A stretch of 64,000 nt of DNA from Enoplolaimus lenunculus (GCA_030248215.1 JASANG010003005.1:248001-312000); one strand, 5' to 3'; positions 42,790-57,100 are shown, counted from the stretch's first letter. Numbers and translations: made by a program. Notes: generated by a model from the letters alone, not told the origin.

Positions 42790-43175
42790 TACAATGGCTG
42801 AGTTTGTGAAACCCTACCTAAGCATCACTTGGCACTAAAAGTATGTGCTAAACAATTACTTATCCATTTTGTCGTTTTAAAAACGTACTTAAGTGAAGTA
42901 AATACTTAAGCTGCTGATTAAATCTGATAGATTACAAATTAACCGTTCATGTATACAAACCTTGGTGCAACTGAAATTGCAGACTCGAGGCTGGTCCTAA
43001 ATATAAATCAAAACTATTACTTTTTTGTTATGACAATGGCTCACATTTGGCGTTTACCTGGTTTATTCGAAAAGTTAAACATTTACTTAAGTCAGCGGAC
43101 TTAAGTAACTATTTAAGCATAGCTTAAATTTGTACTAAAATAAAATTTCAGAAACTCAGCCAATGTTTAATAAAA
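42790..43175. mobile_element. Foldback element, ACTTAAGT-rich
   Basis: ACAATGGCTGAGTTTGTGAAA at the left pairs with TTTCAGAAACTCAGCCAATGT at the right. Inner TACTTAAGT motifs are also inverted. Confidence 0.5.
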
Positions 43176-43431
43176 CTACGTCTGGCTTGTTGCTCGCTTT
43201 GCTTACAAGATTTATTTAAATTTTTTCATAGTGATAATCCCTCGGTTAGAAATGTCTTTGGACTCGCGTCTGTGGCCGTGTTTTAAGTACGATTTCGACT
43301 GTAATGCTGTTTGTTTTGTATTTTTTTACAATAATATTATGGCCAAATTTGATTTTTTTTAAATTTACAACGGATTATTTTCAGTTGTTACTATTAATAA
43401 TAAATAAAAGTTCAACGGACAACGCTTTATA

Positions 43432-43683
43432 CACTGTAAATTCCGATGAGTTGATTAATCAACTCAGATGGCGAATTAGTCATTTCTGGTTATTTCTGAG
43501 TTAAAAACAGTAAACGTTAACTCGCTCTGAGTTGGTTTAATTGCCGGGCAAGGGAATTAACTAACTCAAAATGAGTTAATTCAAATCAGAATTCTGAGTT
43601 CTGAAAGACCTTATGCAGAGCTCACATTTCTGAATGGATTCAACTCATTCTAAGTTAAAATCAACTCACTGGATTTTACAGTG
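43432..43683. mobile_element. GAGTTGATTAATCAACTC-family element with TA duplication
   Basis: CACTGTAAATTCCGATGAGT to CTGGATTTTACAGTG, TA on each side. Confidence 0.8.
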
Positions 43684-43792
43684 TAGATCAGAACACAGAG
43701 ACAAATAGATGTTGTTACACTGTTGTTTCTTGCTTTTAGAAGCAAACATAAAGTTCGTAAAACGAGTAGGATAATTATGTTATTAGTTTGCA

Positions 43793-43970
43793 TACTGTAG
43801 TGACCTGAATAAGAGGGGGTAATAAAAAGGAGAGTCCATATTTTGATTCCCGATCAATAGGAGTCCGTATCCCTAATAAGAGTCCGTACGCGGATAGAGT
43901 CACTAAACCCTAATTAGCGTCCATAAATGTCAATTATTCCTGATTGTAGTGCATAAAATGACTACAGGAC
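43793..43970 (-). mobile_element. ATCCGCTTACGGA-family element, reverse
   Basis: ACTGTAGTGACCTGAATAAG .. AGGAGTCCGTATCCCTAATA .. GCGGATAGAGTC .. CAATTATTCCTGATTGTAGT. Confidence 0.65.
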
Positions 43971-44793
43971 CAAATGGGGTGTTTAGCGATGGGGGTGGCG
44001 CTAAACACGGCCATAATTGTCGCTTACACAAGTAATATTTTTTGTAATTTTAGTGTATAACTTAAAGCTACATTTCACCCTAAACCTGTATTCAATAAGC
44101 TATATAACATACCTGTGTGTGTCTTTGCATATTGAACCAGTATCAGTTTCATTCAACATCAGTCGTATAATTGACGTTCGTAACAACACATTTCATCACG
44201 GAGCCGATTAAGCATCGAGTATTGTACCGTTCGAACCCATTGAAACCAAGATCGTTCCTGAAAAAAGCACAAAAGTTATATTTTCACAAATATTTTGGCA
44301 GTTGGCCAGTTTGAATTTTAAATCTCGTTCAACAAAACATCAAATATTATTTTATGAGCTTGAAATCGATATCTCGTGTGACTTTATTCAACACAGTTAA
44401 AACCAATTTTCAAACAAATACTCTAATCAAACAATTGGTGTGTGCGCTTCGCGTTTCAATTCGCAACATTATGCGATAAAACTCTGTGTGAGTGTGGGAA
44501 AATTTACAATATTTTGCATTTAATTACCTCTGGTGCATCTTTATCCCCATCGCTGACTTCCGATATCCTTCGCGTTATTGAATCAGATTTCACCTGAAAC
44601 AAACCAAACAAAAACGCTGCAATTGAATTATTTCATCGATATAAAATATACACGTTTCAATACCCGTTTTGCTACAAACTCGTCATAAAACCAAGCAAAA
44701 ACAACGCTTATACGAACCCTGCTGTAAAATCTCTGTACTCAGCTGGGTTATTCAAACAACTGTGAAATATTACACAATTGACACTTTCACATT

Positions 44794-45112
44794 ATGGTAT
44801 CATCAACAGAAAACGGCGGATTTTTCGCCAAACTGATGGGTAAAACTGGATCCGCGGACGTGACCACGCCGACAACACCGACGCTGAGCAATTTGCCGCC
44901 GGATATAGATCCATTGCGGAAAAAGAGCGTTTTTGACATTGATCCACCGACAGATCTTGACGCGGAACTTGATCAAATAGATGAATCTGATACGAAACCT
45001 GAACGTGGCAACTGGAGCGGTCGGTTTGATTGTTTGATGTCGTTGATCGCGTACGCCGTTGGACTGGGCAACGTATGGCGGTTTCCGTATTTGTGTTTCA
45101 AGAATGGTGGAG
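44794..45112 (+). CDS. SLC6 exon 1: N-tail and TM1
   Basis: The ATG at 44794 starts a polar, Thr/Pro/Asp-rich cytoplasmic tail ([14 protein letters not shown]). [14 protein letters not shown] then leads into TM1 with the family signature NVWRFPY at 93-99. Donor GTAAAC, phase 1. Confidence 0.95.
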
Positions 45113-48100
45113 GTAAACGTCCGTCAGATTTGCAGATGTCAGCACACTGTAAATTGTGATGAGTTGATTAGTCAACTGTTGAGAGAGAGATTTAGTTATT
45201 TCTGGTTATTTCTGAGTTAATACCAGGCAACGTGAACTCGCTCTGAGCTGATTTAATTGTGTGCTAATTGATTATTTAATTGCATTTACCTTATTTTCAA
45301 ATTGCTATCGACCGTGCGAGTAATTATCCACATATATAAGGTATATATACAAATATATACATATCAGGGTTCCAACAGGAACTAAATTTTGCCGAAACAG
45401 GAACAAGAACAGGAATTTGAATAATTTTCATCACCGAATTAATATCGGGCTTTTTAGAAAACTTGCCAAAAGTGGTTTAAGTGAATTTTCAGCTATTTCA
45501 TCACTAAGTTTTGCGAAAACACATCAGGAACAATTCAGTTTGAACGGGTACCAAAACATTAATTTTGACATAAAAAATTTCTCAAAGACAAAGTTTCCAA
45601 TATTTAAATGATAGTGAATAATTTGTCACAAATTTATGGTTTAGGTGCATTTTTGGTGCCGTATCTGATTTGTTGGGCTCTTGCAGCCGTACCAATATTT
45701 ATGCTCGAGGTTACAGCGGGTCAATTTCTGCAACGTGGTGGCGTTGGCATTTGGAAAGTGTGTCCACTGTTCAGAGGTAAAATTACGCATCGAATACCGA
45801 GTAGAGTTAAGTGTTCTACGACTGCAGTTGCTTGTAAAATCATGGAAACAATTATTTAGTTAATTTAGCAAGCGAGAAAAGTTTCATTCGGACACTACGA
45901 AGTTGCATGCGATTTGAACTCGTGTAAAAAGTGTCGTTTATTGTTGCTTCTACAACAGGTTCGAGGCAATAATGTTCATATATTTTGTATCATTTGAATG
46001 TGAAACTGTCAAACTGAACGAAAAAATGTTTTAACTGGGATCGCGGCCAATGTTACTTTAATGGGCGTAACAGAAGATTAAGCGTATTCATAAGCCTAAG
46101 CATAAGCCTAAGCGCTGCAAAAAATGAATTCCTAAGCCTAAGCCTAATCTTAAGCCTAAGCCTAAGCCTAAGCGTTGCAAAAATAAATTCCTAAGCCTAA
46201 GCCTAATCTTAAGCCTAAGCCTAAGCCTAATCTTAAGCCTAAGCCTAAGCCTAATCTTAATCCTAAGCCTAAGCGTTGCAAAAATAAATTCCTAAGCCTA
46301 AGCCTAATCTTAAGCCTAAGCCTAAGCCTTATCTTAAGCCTAAGCCTAAGCCTAATCTTAAGCCTAAGCCTAAGCGTTGCAAAAATGAATTCCTAATGTA
46401 ATCTAGAATCTAAACCTACTCTTTTATGGACCCACCACAAACGTGGACGCTCCTTAAAGTAACATGGTCCGTAACCCCGATGAAATCAAATCCAATTTTG
46501 ATTAAATCATTGAATCGGCGGGGAGATTAACATTGTTTTTAGGTGTTGGTATTGCGAATATTGTGATTTCGTTCATGTGTGCTATTTACTACTGTGTTAT
46601 TGTCGCGTGGTCGTTGTTTTATATTTTTTCATCGTTTGTCAAAGTCCTTCCGTGGGTTCATTGTGAAAACTCTTTCAATGACATCAGGTGAGTGTAATAA
46701 AATATGTCAGATTAAAAAGCTTTTGGCACTATTGCACACTGCAAAAACTGGTGAGTCAAATTGATTCTCTCTGAAATTGGCTCTACGGGACTACGCAAAT
46801 TGAGTCAATTTGGATTCCGCCAGAGTGAAACGTGCGACTCTAGTGAGTCAAATTTGACTCCGGCGGAGTCGAATTAATAAAATATGACAGATAAAAGCTT
46901 TTGGCACTAGCGCACTGCAAAAAATGGTGAGTCAAATTGACTCTCTCTGAAATAGGCTTTACGGGACTACACAAACTGAATCAATTTGGACTCCGCCACA
47001 GTGAAACGTGCGACTCACTGAAACTTGCGACTCAGTGAGTCAAATTTGACTCTGACGGAGTCGAATTTGACTCAGAAGCCTAAGCCTAAGCCTAAGCGTT
47101 GCAAATGCGTATACCTAAGCCTATGCCTAAGCCTAAGCCTAAGCTTAAGCAAAAAAATATAGTCTAGAATATAAGCCTACTCTTTTACAGACCCACCACA
47201 AACCGGGACAGCCCTAAAAGTGACATGGGTCAAGATGGCAAACATTGTGTAGCTGGAAATCCTGCGAAAATACATCTGTGCTCGTGTTTCAAAAATGACA
47301 AACGGGTTACATCTTCTCTACCCCCCATTGTAAATATAAACTTCTTCTCGATATTAATCGAACGTTTTGTATTGAATTTTATCATTTCGATATATTTGAT
47401 ATAAATTTCAGATGCGTCGCGGGCCACAATTCAACTGAAAACAAAACGGAATGGCTCGTTCAAATGATTGAGCAAGGCTTTGGTCCAAACGATACACAGA
47501 CTCCTGTTGAACAGTTTTGGGAGTAAGTTGGATTTGAAATTTTGGTCCGTTAGCATCTTTTCACCCGTTCATCAGTCAGTAACGCGGTTAAGAGTAACAC
47601 AGCTTCAAAAGTTGGTTGTGCAAAAATCTTGGCAATTCAAATTTCAGACCAAGAATTTGTATAACGTTTCAAAACCACATAATTAATGACTTCGTTTCTG
47701 GCTGAAATTTATCAAGCAACAAAAAAGCTATTTTTGTAGTCTAATCAAAATTAATATTTACAAGAGTAAAGAAAACATATGTCGTAGCCCAAATCGTAAT
47801 TCTGGCCTATTCCGAATTATGCTAGTCCAAAGCGGAATTACGACTCGGGCTAGCCCAAGGCGGAATCATGTCAGATAAATTTGTGAGTCTTCCAATTGGT
47901 TACTTGATAGTCGTAATCGTACTTGATTCCGCTGTGCTCAGTAAAACAAACTGTTAGGTAGCCAGTAGGTGTTGATTACTTAGCCAATCAGAAAATGTAT
48001 TCGCATCACCCAATCGTATTTGAGTATGGCATTAAGGTAATAACCAATGACAAGGCGTACACTTGTCGCATAAGAAGAATTACGCCGTAGGATAGCCCAA

Positions 48101-51100
48101 GTCGTAATGACGCCCTGGGCTAACGCAATTCGGAACTGTCCTAAATTACGACTTGGGCTACGACATATATTCAACGCATATTGCGTTGTTTCTAGATGAT
48201 AAGTGGTCTCAATTCAGTATTGAGTGCACTTGCATTTCAGTTTATGAGCCGTATTCTCAAATGCAAATAGCATTTATCATGATAAATCAAATGCGAAGTA
48301 TGTGCAGAATTTTCCGAGCGACTCTCAGAAGCTATTCAAAGTGCAAGAAATCGGATATAATGGCAAATTTTAGTATCAGCTATATTTTGCATGAAATTTT
48401 ACTTGTTCAACAAACTTAACCTTATGTCTTCTGGTGTATTTTAGGAAGAAAGCATTGCAAACAACCGATTCCATTGATGATACTGGCGTTATTCATTGGC
48501 AATTACTTCTTCTATTCATACTCTCTTGGATTGCTGTATATGCGGCGTTACGTAAAGGCATCACAAATGCACGCAAGGTAAATTGGCTGCAAACTTGTTC
48601 AGTTACCCTTGGCCCATGTAAAGATCAGGGACGGAAGGTTTTTCTGTGCGACTGCAATAGAGTAAGCTTAATCTTTAGACTAATTTTTTGCTTGGCTTAG
48701 GCTTAGGCTTAGAAATATGCTTATAATACTGTTCCGACCCATTTCTTTATATAGGCCGTTACCTTTGTGCAGGGTAAACAGGAAGTCTGTCTGCCATTGA
48801 TTCTGGCACAAAATCGTCTTCCGGTTCTGGCTTTGGGTCCTGCAAAATTTGTTGACTTCCGGTTTCAGTATTTTTAAGCTAAGTTGGATCTCTGATTTTG
48901 CGGGGAGTTTGAGGGGGGCAGGAAATCAACGCGAGAAATAGTTGAGGATTGTGCGCAACACTCACGCCAGTTAATAATAAGTTTTCAAACATGCGAACAT
49001 CTAAAGTTGCGGATCTTAAAATTGACACTGAAGTTGAGCAAAGTTAATGCAAAATTTGCTAAATTTGTTTACATCAACAGTCACTGGTTTGAAAGTTACA
49101 AGACTTCTCACCAACAAGTGACAGGTGCTATACACATTTGCGTCTTTTCTGTTGTTATCCCCCAGCATACATTTGCCCAAAAAATGGTTAGATTTTAGAA
49201 AAATTTCGCATATTTGAGCTTTTCATGACCTAAATTGCACGTCCAAATTTGAATTTTTGAAAAAATTGGCTTTTTAATGTCCCAAACGAAAGATTTCCGC
49301 CACCAGACGACTGGCTAACGAGTTATGGTCAAATAACTGGTTTGGCGCTGTTCCAAATCATTGGCAACGCGCCAAATCAGTCATTTGACCATAACGCGTT
49401 AGCGAGGCGTCTGATGTCAAAATCTTAACACCACTGCGCTCAGCTCAACAAGCTGCGTCGAATGGTACATAATTTGTCTTAAAAAATTTCCGCCCCAAGA
49501 GGTTGACCGTAAGATCTTAGAACGAATTTTTCAAAAATTCAAATTTGGGCGTCGAATGATCAGGGGCGGGTCATGAGAAGCTCAAATACGTCAAATTTTC
49601 AAAATCCAACCATTTTTGGACAAACACGGACTGGGGGGGATACCAGAAAATACCCCCAATTTGAGAATATGGTCAGAAACATTTGCATACGGCAATCAAA
49701 TTGATTTGCCATGGTAATGAATTTATATTTGATTTCGTGTTGTATTTTATGTTTGTAACCGCTGAAATTATAATTAAGATATTATTGTATTTTTAGCTGG
49801 TATATTTCTGCGCAATTTCACCGTACGTGCTATTATTCATTTTACTGGGTCGTGGTGCATCGTTACCAGGTGCTGCAAAAGGCATTGCGTACTATATCAA
49901 ACCGAATTTAACAAAGCTTGCAAGTACAACGGTAAGTCAACACTAAATATACGAAATTTAACGTTTTGACTATTTTCAGTTTTTTTATTAGTGAAGGCTG
50001 CTTTTTGTTTAATTTTAACAGAAAACGTGTGTGTTACCTTTTAACCCTTTCACTCACAGAGTATACTATGAGCAACTAAATACAATAATGTACGAGCAAT
50101 ACACACACACTGTGTGCAGTGTTTAACATTTATAAGATATATGCGCAGCGTAAAAATCTCCACAAGACGTGAGAGCCTACTCGAGCTCGAGCGTCAAGCT
50201 CCTATAGCTTAGTGGTCATCGTAAACGCCTCCAACCCGTGTGACTGGGGATTGAATCTTACCTTGAAATTACATCTCATATGAAATTGGAAATATTCATG
50301 TGAGAAAGAGTTAATTGTGTATCGGTTAAATCAAAAGAAAATCTTTAGATTTAACTATGAAGCATCATTTGTTATTAAAATCAGTAGAATTTTGCATGTT
50401 AAACTGTCGCGTAGCGAATGGTTGAGCCGCCGGCTCTCTAAAACATTTTGACACCCTAGAAATCTTTTCGCCCAGTTGTAATACAGCTTGTGAAATCAGC
50501 GGACGGCCCCTCGGAAGTTATTTTGGCGTTCCCAGGATGATGAGCTGGCTACGGAATTAACGGACTTGTTTTCTATTTGTTCCAAATTTGACAAAAAACC
50601 CGATTTTTTTATGAACCATGCCCGTAGCCCGGTCACCTTGATTAAAATTTTTTCAGGACGGACATACAAGGGTTTTCGATGACTTATAAGCAACCAGCAA
50701 GGATGATTAGTTTCTAAAATAGGGCGGGGGGGGCAAAAATCTTCCAGGGGAACCGAGTCCCCTTGTCCCCTCTGGCTGCTTCTCCGTAATGACCACAATT
50801 CGTGAACCTGCCGATTATGACCAAATTATTTTCCGACCTAAATTGTAAACGTTTTTGATTTGGTTTTAGGTTTGGCGAGAAGCAGGCACTCAAGTGTTCT
50901 ATTCTTATGGAATTGGCTTTGGTGCCATTATGGCTCTTGGAAGTTATAATACTTATCATCATAATTGCTATTTGTAAGTTGATTTTTAGACAATTTATCA
51001 TATAATGATAATGGTTGCACTGTAAATTGCAGTGAGTTGATTTTAACTCAGAATGAGTTGAATCATTCAGTCTGAGTTAGGACTATAAGAACTAAGCATT

Positions 51101-54100
51101 TTGAGTTGATTAAATTAATTCTGAGTTAATTATCAACTCATCCACAGTCATCTCAACTCAGAGTGAGAATCAACTCAACTGAGAATGCGTTAATGTTTAC
51201 TATAATAATTCAGAAATATCCAACTCGCTAGCTGAATTGATTAATCAGCTAAGTGGAATTGGCAGTGTGGGTTCGAATAATAAGAACTGTTTGTTTTATA
51301 TACCTGCTATTTAAGCTATCAACACAGTTTGTGCAAAAATATCAAACTGTCAGCTGTAAACAAGCTTTCTTCAAAAGCTGAAACCGATTCCGGAAACCAT
51401 CCACAATGAATGTTTTCCCGTAGACTCCATAATGTTGAGAAATGATACTTAGAATAATTTGTTATAATCCCAACAGCGCCTGTAAGTTTACACCATCCAT
51501 ACATACTTGCAGCAAAACTGAAGTACCTACACTGTAAATTGTTATGAGTTGATTAATCAACTCAACCAGTGAGTTAGTTATTTTTGAATTAATATTATCA
51601 AAAGTGGATGATCACTCTTTATAACAAGAGTGTGCAACTGGGTATATTCTGTGTATTAAAAAATGTACCCGACACGCGTTGCGTTTTTGGCCTACGCCCC
51701 TTGTTTAGGGGGAAGGGTCTGAATGCACATACAAACAACTTTAGTGTGATTAAACAACATAGTTGACCCCCCTTAAATGAGGGGTGTAGGTGTACTAAAG
51801 CATACTTTATTGTTAATCTCTTGCTTAAACCCCCCCCCCTGACTGAGGGGGGGGGGTCGAACAAAAATGCAACGCGTTCTGGTACATTCTTTAATGCACA
51901 GAATGTACCCAGTTGCACACTCTTGTTATAACGAGTGATCATACACTCTTGATATTATTAAACATTAACTCAATATGAGTTTAGTTGATTTTGGTGGAGT
52001 TGCTTAATTAACTCAAAATGAGTTGAATTGACTCAGAACGTTGAGTTCTGATAGCCCTAACTCAGATTGAGTGATATAAATCATTCTGAGTTAAAATCAA
52101 GTCACTGAAATTTACAGTGTAAGCATTCTTTACAATTTCGAATGCTGGTGACGGTTCGTCTTAACGCACCATATTACCCAAGTAATTTTTGGTCGATTAG
52201 CTTGGAAAAGTTTCATAAATCCATAAATTGGACTAAATTACTCGAAAGTTGTAACCTTAGTTCGTATTTGCTTATAGGGACACGGTGAGTCTGGTATTTA
52301 TCAACCTGGGTACGAGTTTAACTGCTGGTTTTGTCATATTCAGCGTACTTGGGCATTTAGCTCACACAGCGCAAAAAACGGTCGCTGAAGTCGTAAAGTC
52401 TGGTAAGTCAAAGGAAAAAGTCACCAAGCATGTATTTTGGGCCCGCCGCCTTAGAAAGTTTTCAGCGTTGCTTGTAACTCATTGAAAACGCTTGAATGCC
52501 CCACCTGAAAATTTTTAGCCACCTAGCAAGGTTATCTGACTACGGGTATGCCAGCGTTGTTATGAAATTAAAAAAGTTTCAGAATTAATTACAGCTGAAA
52601 TTCACGCTGATATATCCTAAAGGTTTGAATGTTTAAATCGAAAGAGTTGCTCAGATAACATTTCGGGCCAATGTTTAAGGGGCGTAACAATAGATTAAGC
52701 TTATTCCTAAGCCTAAGCCTAAGCCAAAAAATGTAATCTAGAATCTAAACTTACTCTTTTATGGACCCACCAGAAACCTGGACGCCCCTTAAAGTAACAT
52801 GGGCCATATTTCGAATGGGTATAAACATTAAGTGTGCTGGAATACAACAAATCAAACACATATCTGTATAAACCTTAAAGCTTTACATCTATTAACCTTT
52901 AGCTTTAATCCCAAGCATAATTTGATCCAGTGACAATGTCAAACACTGTGGGTTGAACGTGTATCAGAGTCGAATTTTTGTACGCAATAGTTTTTTATGA
53001 ATTTGCATATGTCGGCGATATAATTTTAGGAGTCGGCCTGGCGTTTTTGGTGTATCCAGAAGTTGTTGCCGTCCTTCCAATTTCGCAACTGTGGTCGGTT
53101 CTGTTCTTCACAATGATTACTATTCTTGGCTTGGATTCACAGGTTTGTTTAAGTGTATTGAGTTACACCTCAGACAAGCGTGTTGTACACTGCAAAAAAT
53201 GGTGAGTCAAATTAACTGTCACCGAAATAGGCTTTACGGGACTGCACAGACTGAGTCACAATTCGACTCGTACAGAGTCAAAATGTGCGACTCAGTGAGT
53301 CGAATTTGACTTTGACGGAGTTGAATTTGGCTCTGACGGAGTTGAATTTGACTCAGTTTGTGTAGTCACGTAGAGCCTATTTCGGAAAGAGTCAATTTGA
53401 CTCACCATTTCTTGCAGTGTACAGTAAGACCGCTTATTTTATAAAAAAATAAAGCAAACAAGATATGACCATACCTGTTCCGTTTAAGCTTTAATTAGAG
53501 ACTGAAAGTCAACTGAAATAATGAAGTCAAATGAATTTTACAAATCAAATATAAAATCGTAAATGGCCACAAATCCGTGGAGTGTCGGGTAATTTTTAAC
53601 TCCATGATCAATATTATCAACTTTGTTACGCCTGTGACAAACTATCAGTAGTGCAAATATGACAAAAATAAGTAAATCGTGCACATATTTTCATTTGCAA
53701 TTAGGTTTGTGCTTAACTTTGGCTCATGTAAAGATCAGGGGCGGAACGTTTTTCTGTGGGACTAGAAAAGAGTAAGCTTAAAAGCTTTAGACTAATTTTT
53801 TTGATTGGTTTAGGCTTAGGCTTAGAAATATGCCCATTATTACGCTTATGCTTTTAGACTTAGGCTTGGGTTTAGGAATATAATGAATATACTCATTATT
53901 ACGCCTGTGCTTAGGCTTAGGCATGCTTACGCTTAGGCTTAAGCTTAGGCTTACGCTTAGAAACATGCTCATTATTGCGCTTATGTTTAGGCTTAGAGTT
54001 AGGCTTAAGAATATGCTTATAATACTGTTCCGTCCCTGTACTTTACATTGGCCCTAAAACTTTCACATGTTGTTTTCTGAATCTGTCAGATTGCAAAGCT

Positions 54101-57100
54101 GTACTTTTCAAAAGCATCAAAGCGGCTTTGGTTGTATCGGCTTACAACTTTGCTAATTGAAAAGTGCGTTAGTGGAACTGGAACGATAGTCTAGCGATCC
54201 TTATGATCCTATGAGTCCCGTTTACTTCTTGCGATGCTTATGATCCTATAAGTCCCGTTTACTTCTTGTGATGCTTATGATCCTATAAGTCCCGTTTACT
54301 TCTTGTGATGCTTATGATCCTATAAGTCCCGTTTACTTCTTGTGATGCTTATGATCCTATAAGTCCCGTTTACTGTTGTGATGTTCAATTTATTATCAGG
54401 TTTGCATGGTCGAAAGTGTAATGACATCGTTGTATGACGCTTTTCCGCGGGTTCTTCGTAAAAACAAACAAATCAGCGTACTGGTATTCTGTATTGTCAC
54501 ATGTTTGCTTGGTTTAACAATGCTCACCCAGGTTAGTAGGTGGTTGCCTTAATTGAGTATGTAACGTAACCGGTACCGTGGGACGTGCCCACGAATCCCC
54601 GGTCGCAGGAGCACCGGTGACAACGGGGTGGGTCAATCTTGTCGTGAATGACGTGGGCCGTGCCCACGAATCGTCGATCGGAATAATGTGAAAAACGGTT
54701 TATAATTTTGAAGCCCCAATGCGAGGTTTTTGAAACCCTAATGTCCGGTGATAAGGGCGGCAATTTTGTTCTGAACAAAAGTGTTTTTTGTATTTTCAAC
54801 ATGGTAAATAGCAAAATGTCAGGCGCTTCGTATGAGACAAGACGTATTTTTCTCGTTGTATGGACGCTAATGATGTCAAGGGATGTTAGATTTTTGGCAG
54901 TGTACGGGCTTCTGTATGGTAATTTCAAAGATATGTCGTTTCAAAACTTTTATGACAAAATGTAAAAAAAATTTCGCAGCTCGCGCGGAGCAGAAATATT
55001 TGAAGTATAATTCTAAGCCAAAACCTATTCATAATGATGAGCGACACATTGTCAAGTCGACGACACGAGTACTCTTTAAATGCTAACAATAGCTTGATTT
55101 AAGCTTAAGCGAATCCAACAGTATTAAATTACGTTTTTAGATTAACTAAACTAACAGGATTAGTTTACGCTAAACTCGTAGTTTAAACTGAAAAATATGT
55201 TAGTCTGTGTTAAGCTTATAATTATAGTTTAGTTAGTCCGTCAAGTTTTACTTAAACTAATATTCAAATTAGTTAATCTATGAGTTAAGCTTAAGTTTTT
55301 AGAGATTAGTACAGTCCTGAATTGTGATCTGTGCCTTTCTGGCTATTTAGAAACGAATATAAATGAATTTTATTTGAATTCTGAAGCATAATTAGCTGGA
55401 ATAATTTTTATTTATATATTAAAGCTAGAATGCGCCACATACGTATTTTTTGGCAACTTTCCAGCATTACTTTGTTTTTACAACATTATCTGGGAACAGA
55501 AACGTGATTGTTAGGTTATAACAAAATTTGCATGCAGATTGTTGTTCGCTAATTTTTGTGCATTGCGCAAAGTCAGCTGACTGGTATCTTGTTAAACAGC
55601 GGCAGCATTATTCGTTTTGTAGGCTGGTCAGTATTGGTTGACTCTAATTGACGGTTATGGTGCAAGCGGGATAACACTGTTGGTTGTTGTATTCTTTGAA
55701 GTGGTCGGTCTTTCGTGGGGATTTGGTGAGTTTGAAACAACTGAAACTGTAAAACTACTCAGGTGATCCTGTCCAGCAACAAAAATTACGTTTTAAAAAA
55801 TATTAATTACTCTCAAGCGTAAACTAACTTGATTTAAGATAAACTAATCCTGCAGTATTAAACTAAGTTTCTATGTTAACTGAACTAGCAGGTTTTTTAC
55901 TCTTAAATTAATTTAAAGTGTTACGTATTTTCAGTTTGAGCTAAGCTTAGTGAACGCTCAGATAAACACAATTTGTAAGCTGGATTTGTTACTTAAATCA
56001 AAAATAAGTTTACTTTAAACTCGTGTTAAACTAAAAATATGTTAGTTTAAATAAAGCTTAAAATTCTAGTTTAGTTAGTCTGTCCAGCCGTTTGAGTTTT
56101 AACAAATATTCAAGCTTAGTTAAGCTATAATTTAAGTTTAAGTTTTTAGAAAGTAAATACTACTAATCAACACGTCTTTGTATTACAAGCAATACATCGC
56201 AGTTTGAGTACAGTTTGTGATTTTCAGTCTGCTCAATTTTTTCATTTTTAAAAATTTATCGTAAGTTACCGGTGGCGGTGGCAATAGCCACAGTACATCT
56301 GCAAAAAGTTATCACCCGCACTCGTAGATTGTTGCTAAAATTATTTAAAAATACAGTCTCGGCAAGGAGTCCAAAACAGTTATCAGGCTTTTGAGTATTA
56401 CCTGCTATAGCGCGGAGTTTACAGTTATCTTGATATGAAATGTTTACTACGGCGCGGTCAAGGAGTCGGACAATGAACGTAAGCTATATCACTATAAATT
56501 CCAATGAATTGATTAATCAATTCAGCTAGCGAGTTGGTTATTTCTGAATCAGTACACATTAACTCATTCTCAGTTGAGTTGATTCACATTCTGAGTTGAG
56601 TTAACTCTGGGTGAGTTGATTAACTGACTCAGAATGAATTGAATCAACTCAAAATTTTGAGTTCTGAAATAGTCCTAACTCAGACTGAGTGATTAAACTT
56701 ATTCTAAGTTAAAATCAACTCACTGAAATTTACAGTGATACCGTCATGTCGTCCAGCTTTCAATAGGATATCCTGTCCAGTTTTTATAGGCGCTGAACGA
56801 TTGTTCAAGGCTCTTCAAGATATGGTTGGTTATAAATTGACTCGCCTTTGGATCTATTGCTGGAAATACACCGCGCCGGCAGTTTGCGTGGTAAGTGTAA
56901 TTTGATACATTTGATTAAATGTTAGCATAACCTGTAAGGGGTCCAAAACAATTTGAGGAAGGTAATGCGGTTGAGATAACAAGCTTTTATTTGATTTCTA
57001 CAGAAGGTCCTCCACCCTGTTATTCGGTTGCGAACTGTTATTTATTTCGAACCCGCCTCCGAAACCCTTCGTTACTGATATATATCCGGTATTGCGATTA

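Larger units (their letters stand above)
55085..56165. repeat. Pair of TTTAAACTAA-rich repeats flanking SLC6 exon 11
   Basis: 55085-55320 and 55790-56165 share AGTATTAAA, TTAACTAAACTAACAGG, AAAAATATGTTAGT and TAGTTTAGTTAGTC blocks in the same order, one in each intron around exon 11. The second copy is longer. Confidence 0.6.

Noticed and set aside
51619-51942. 107-codon - strand frame
   Set aside because: Lies wholly within a palindromic non-coding element; the same residues arise from its mirrored ends.
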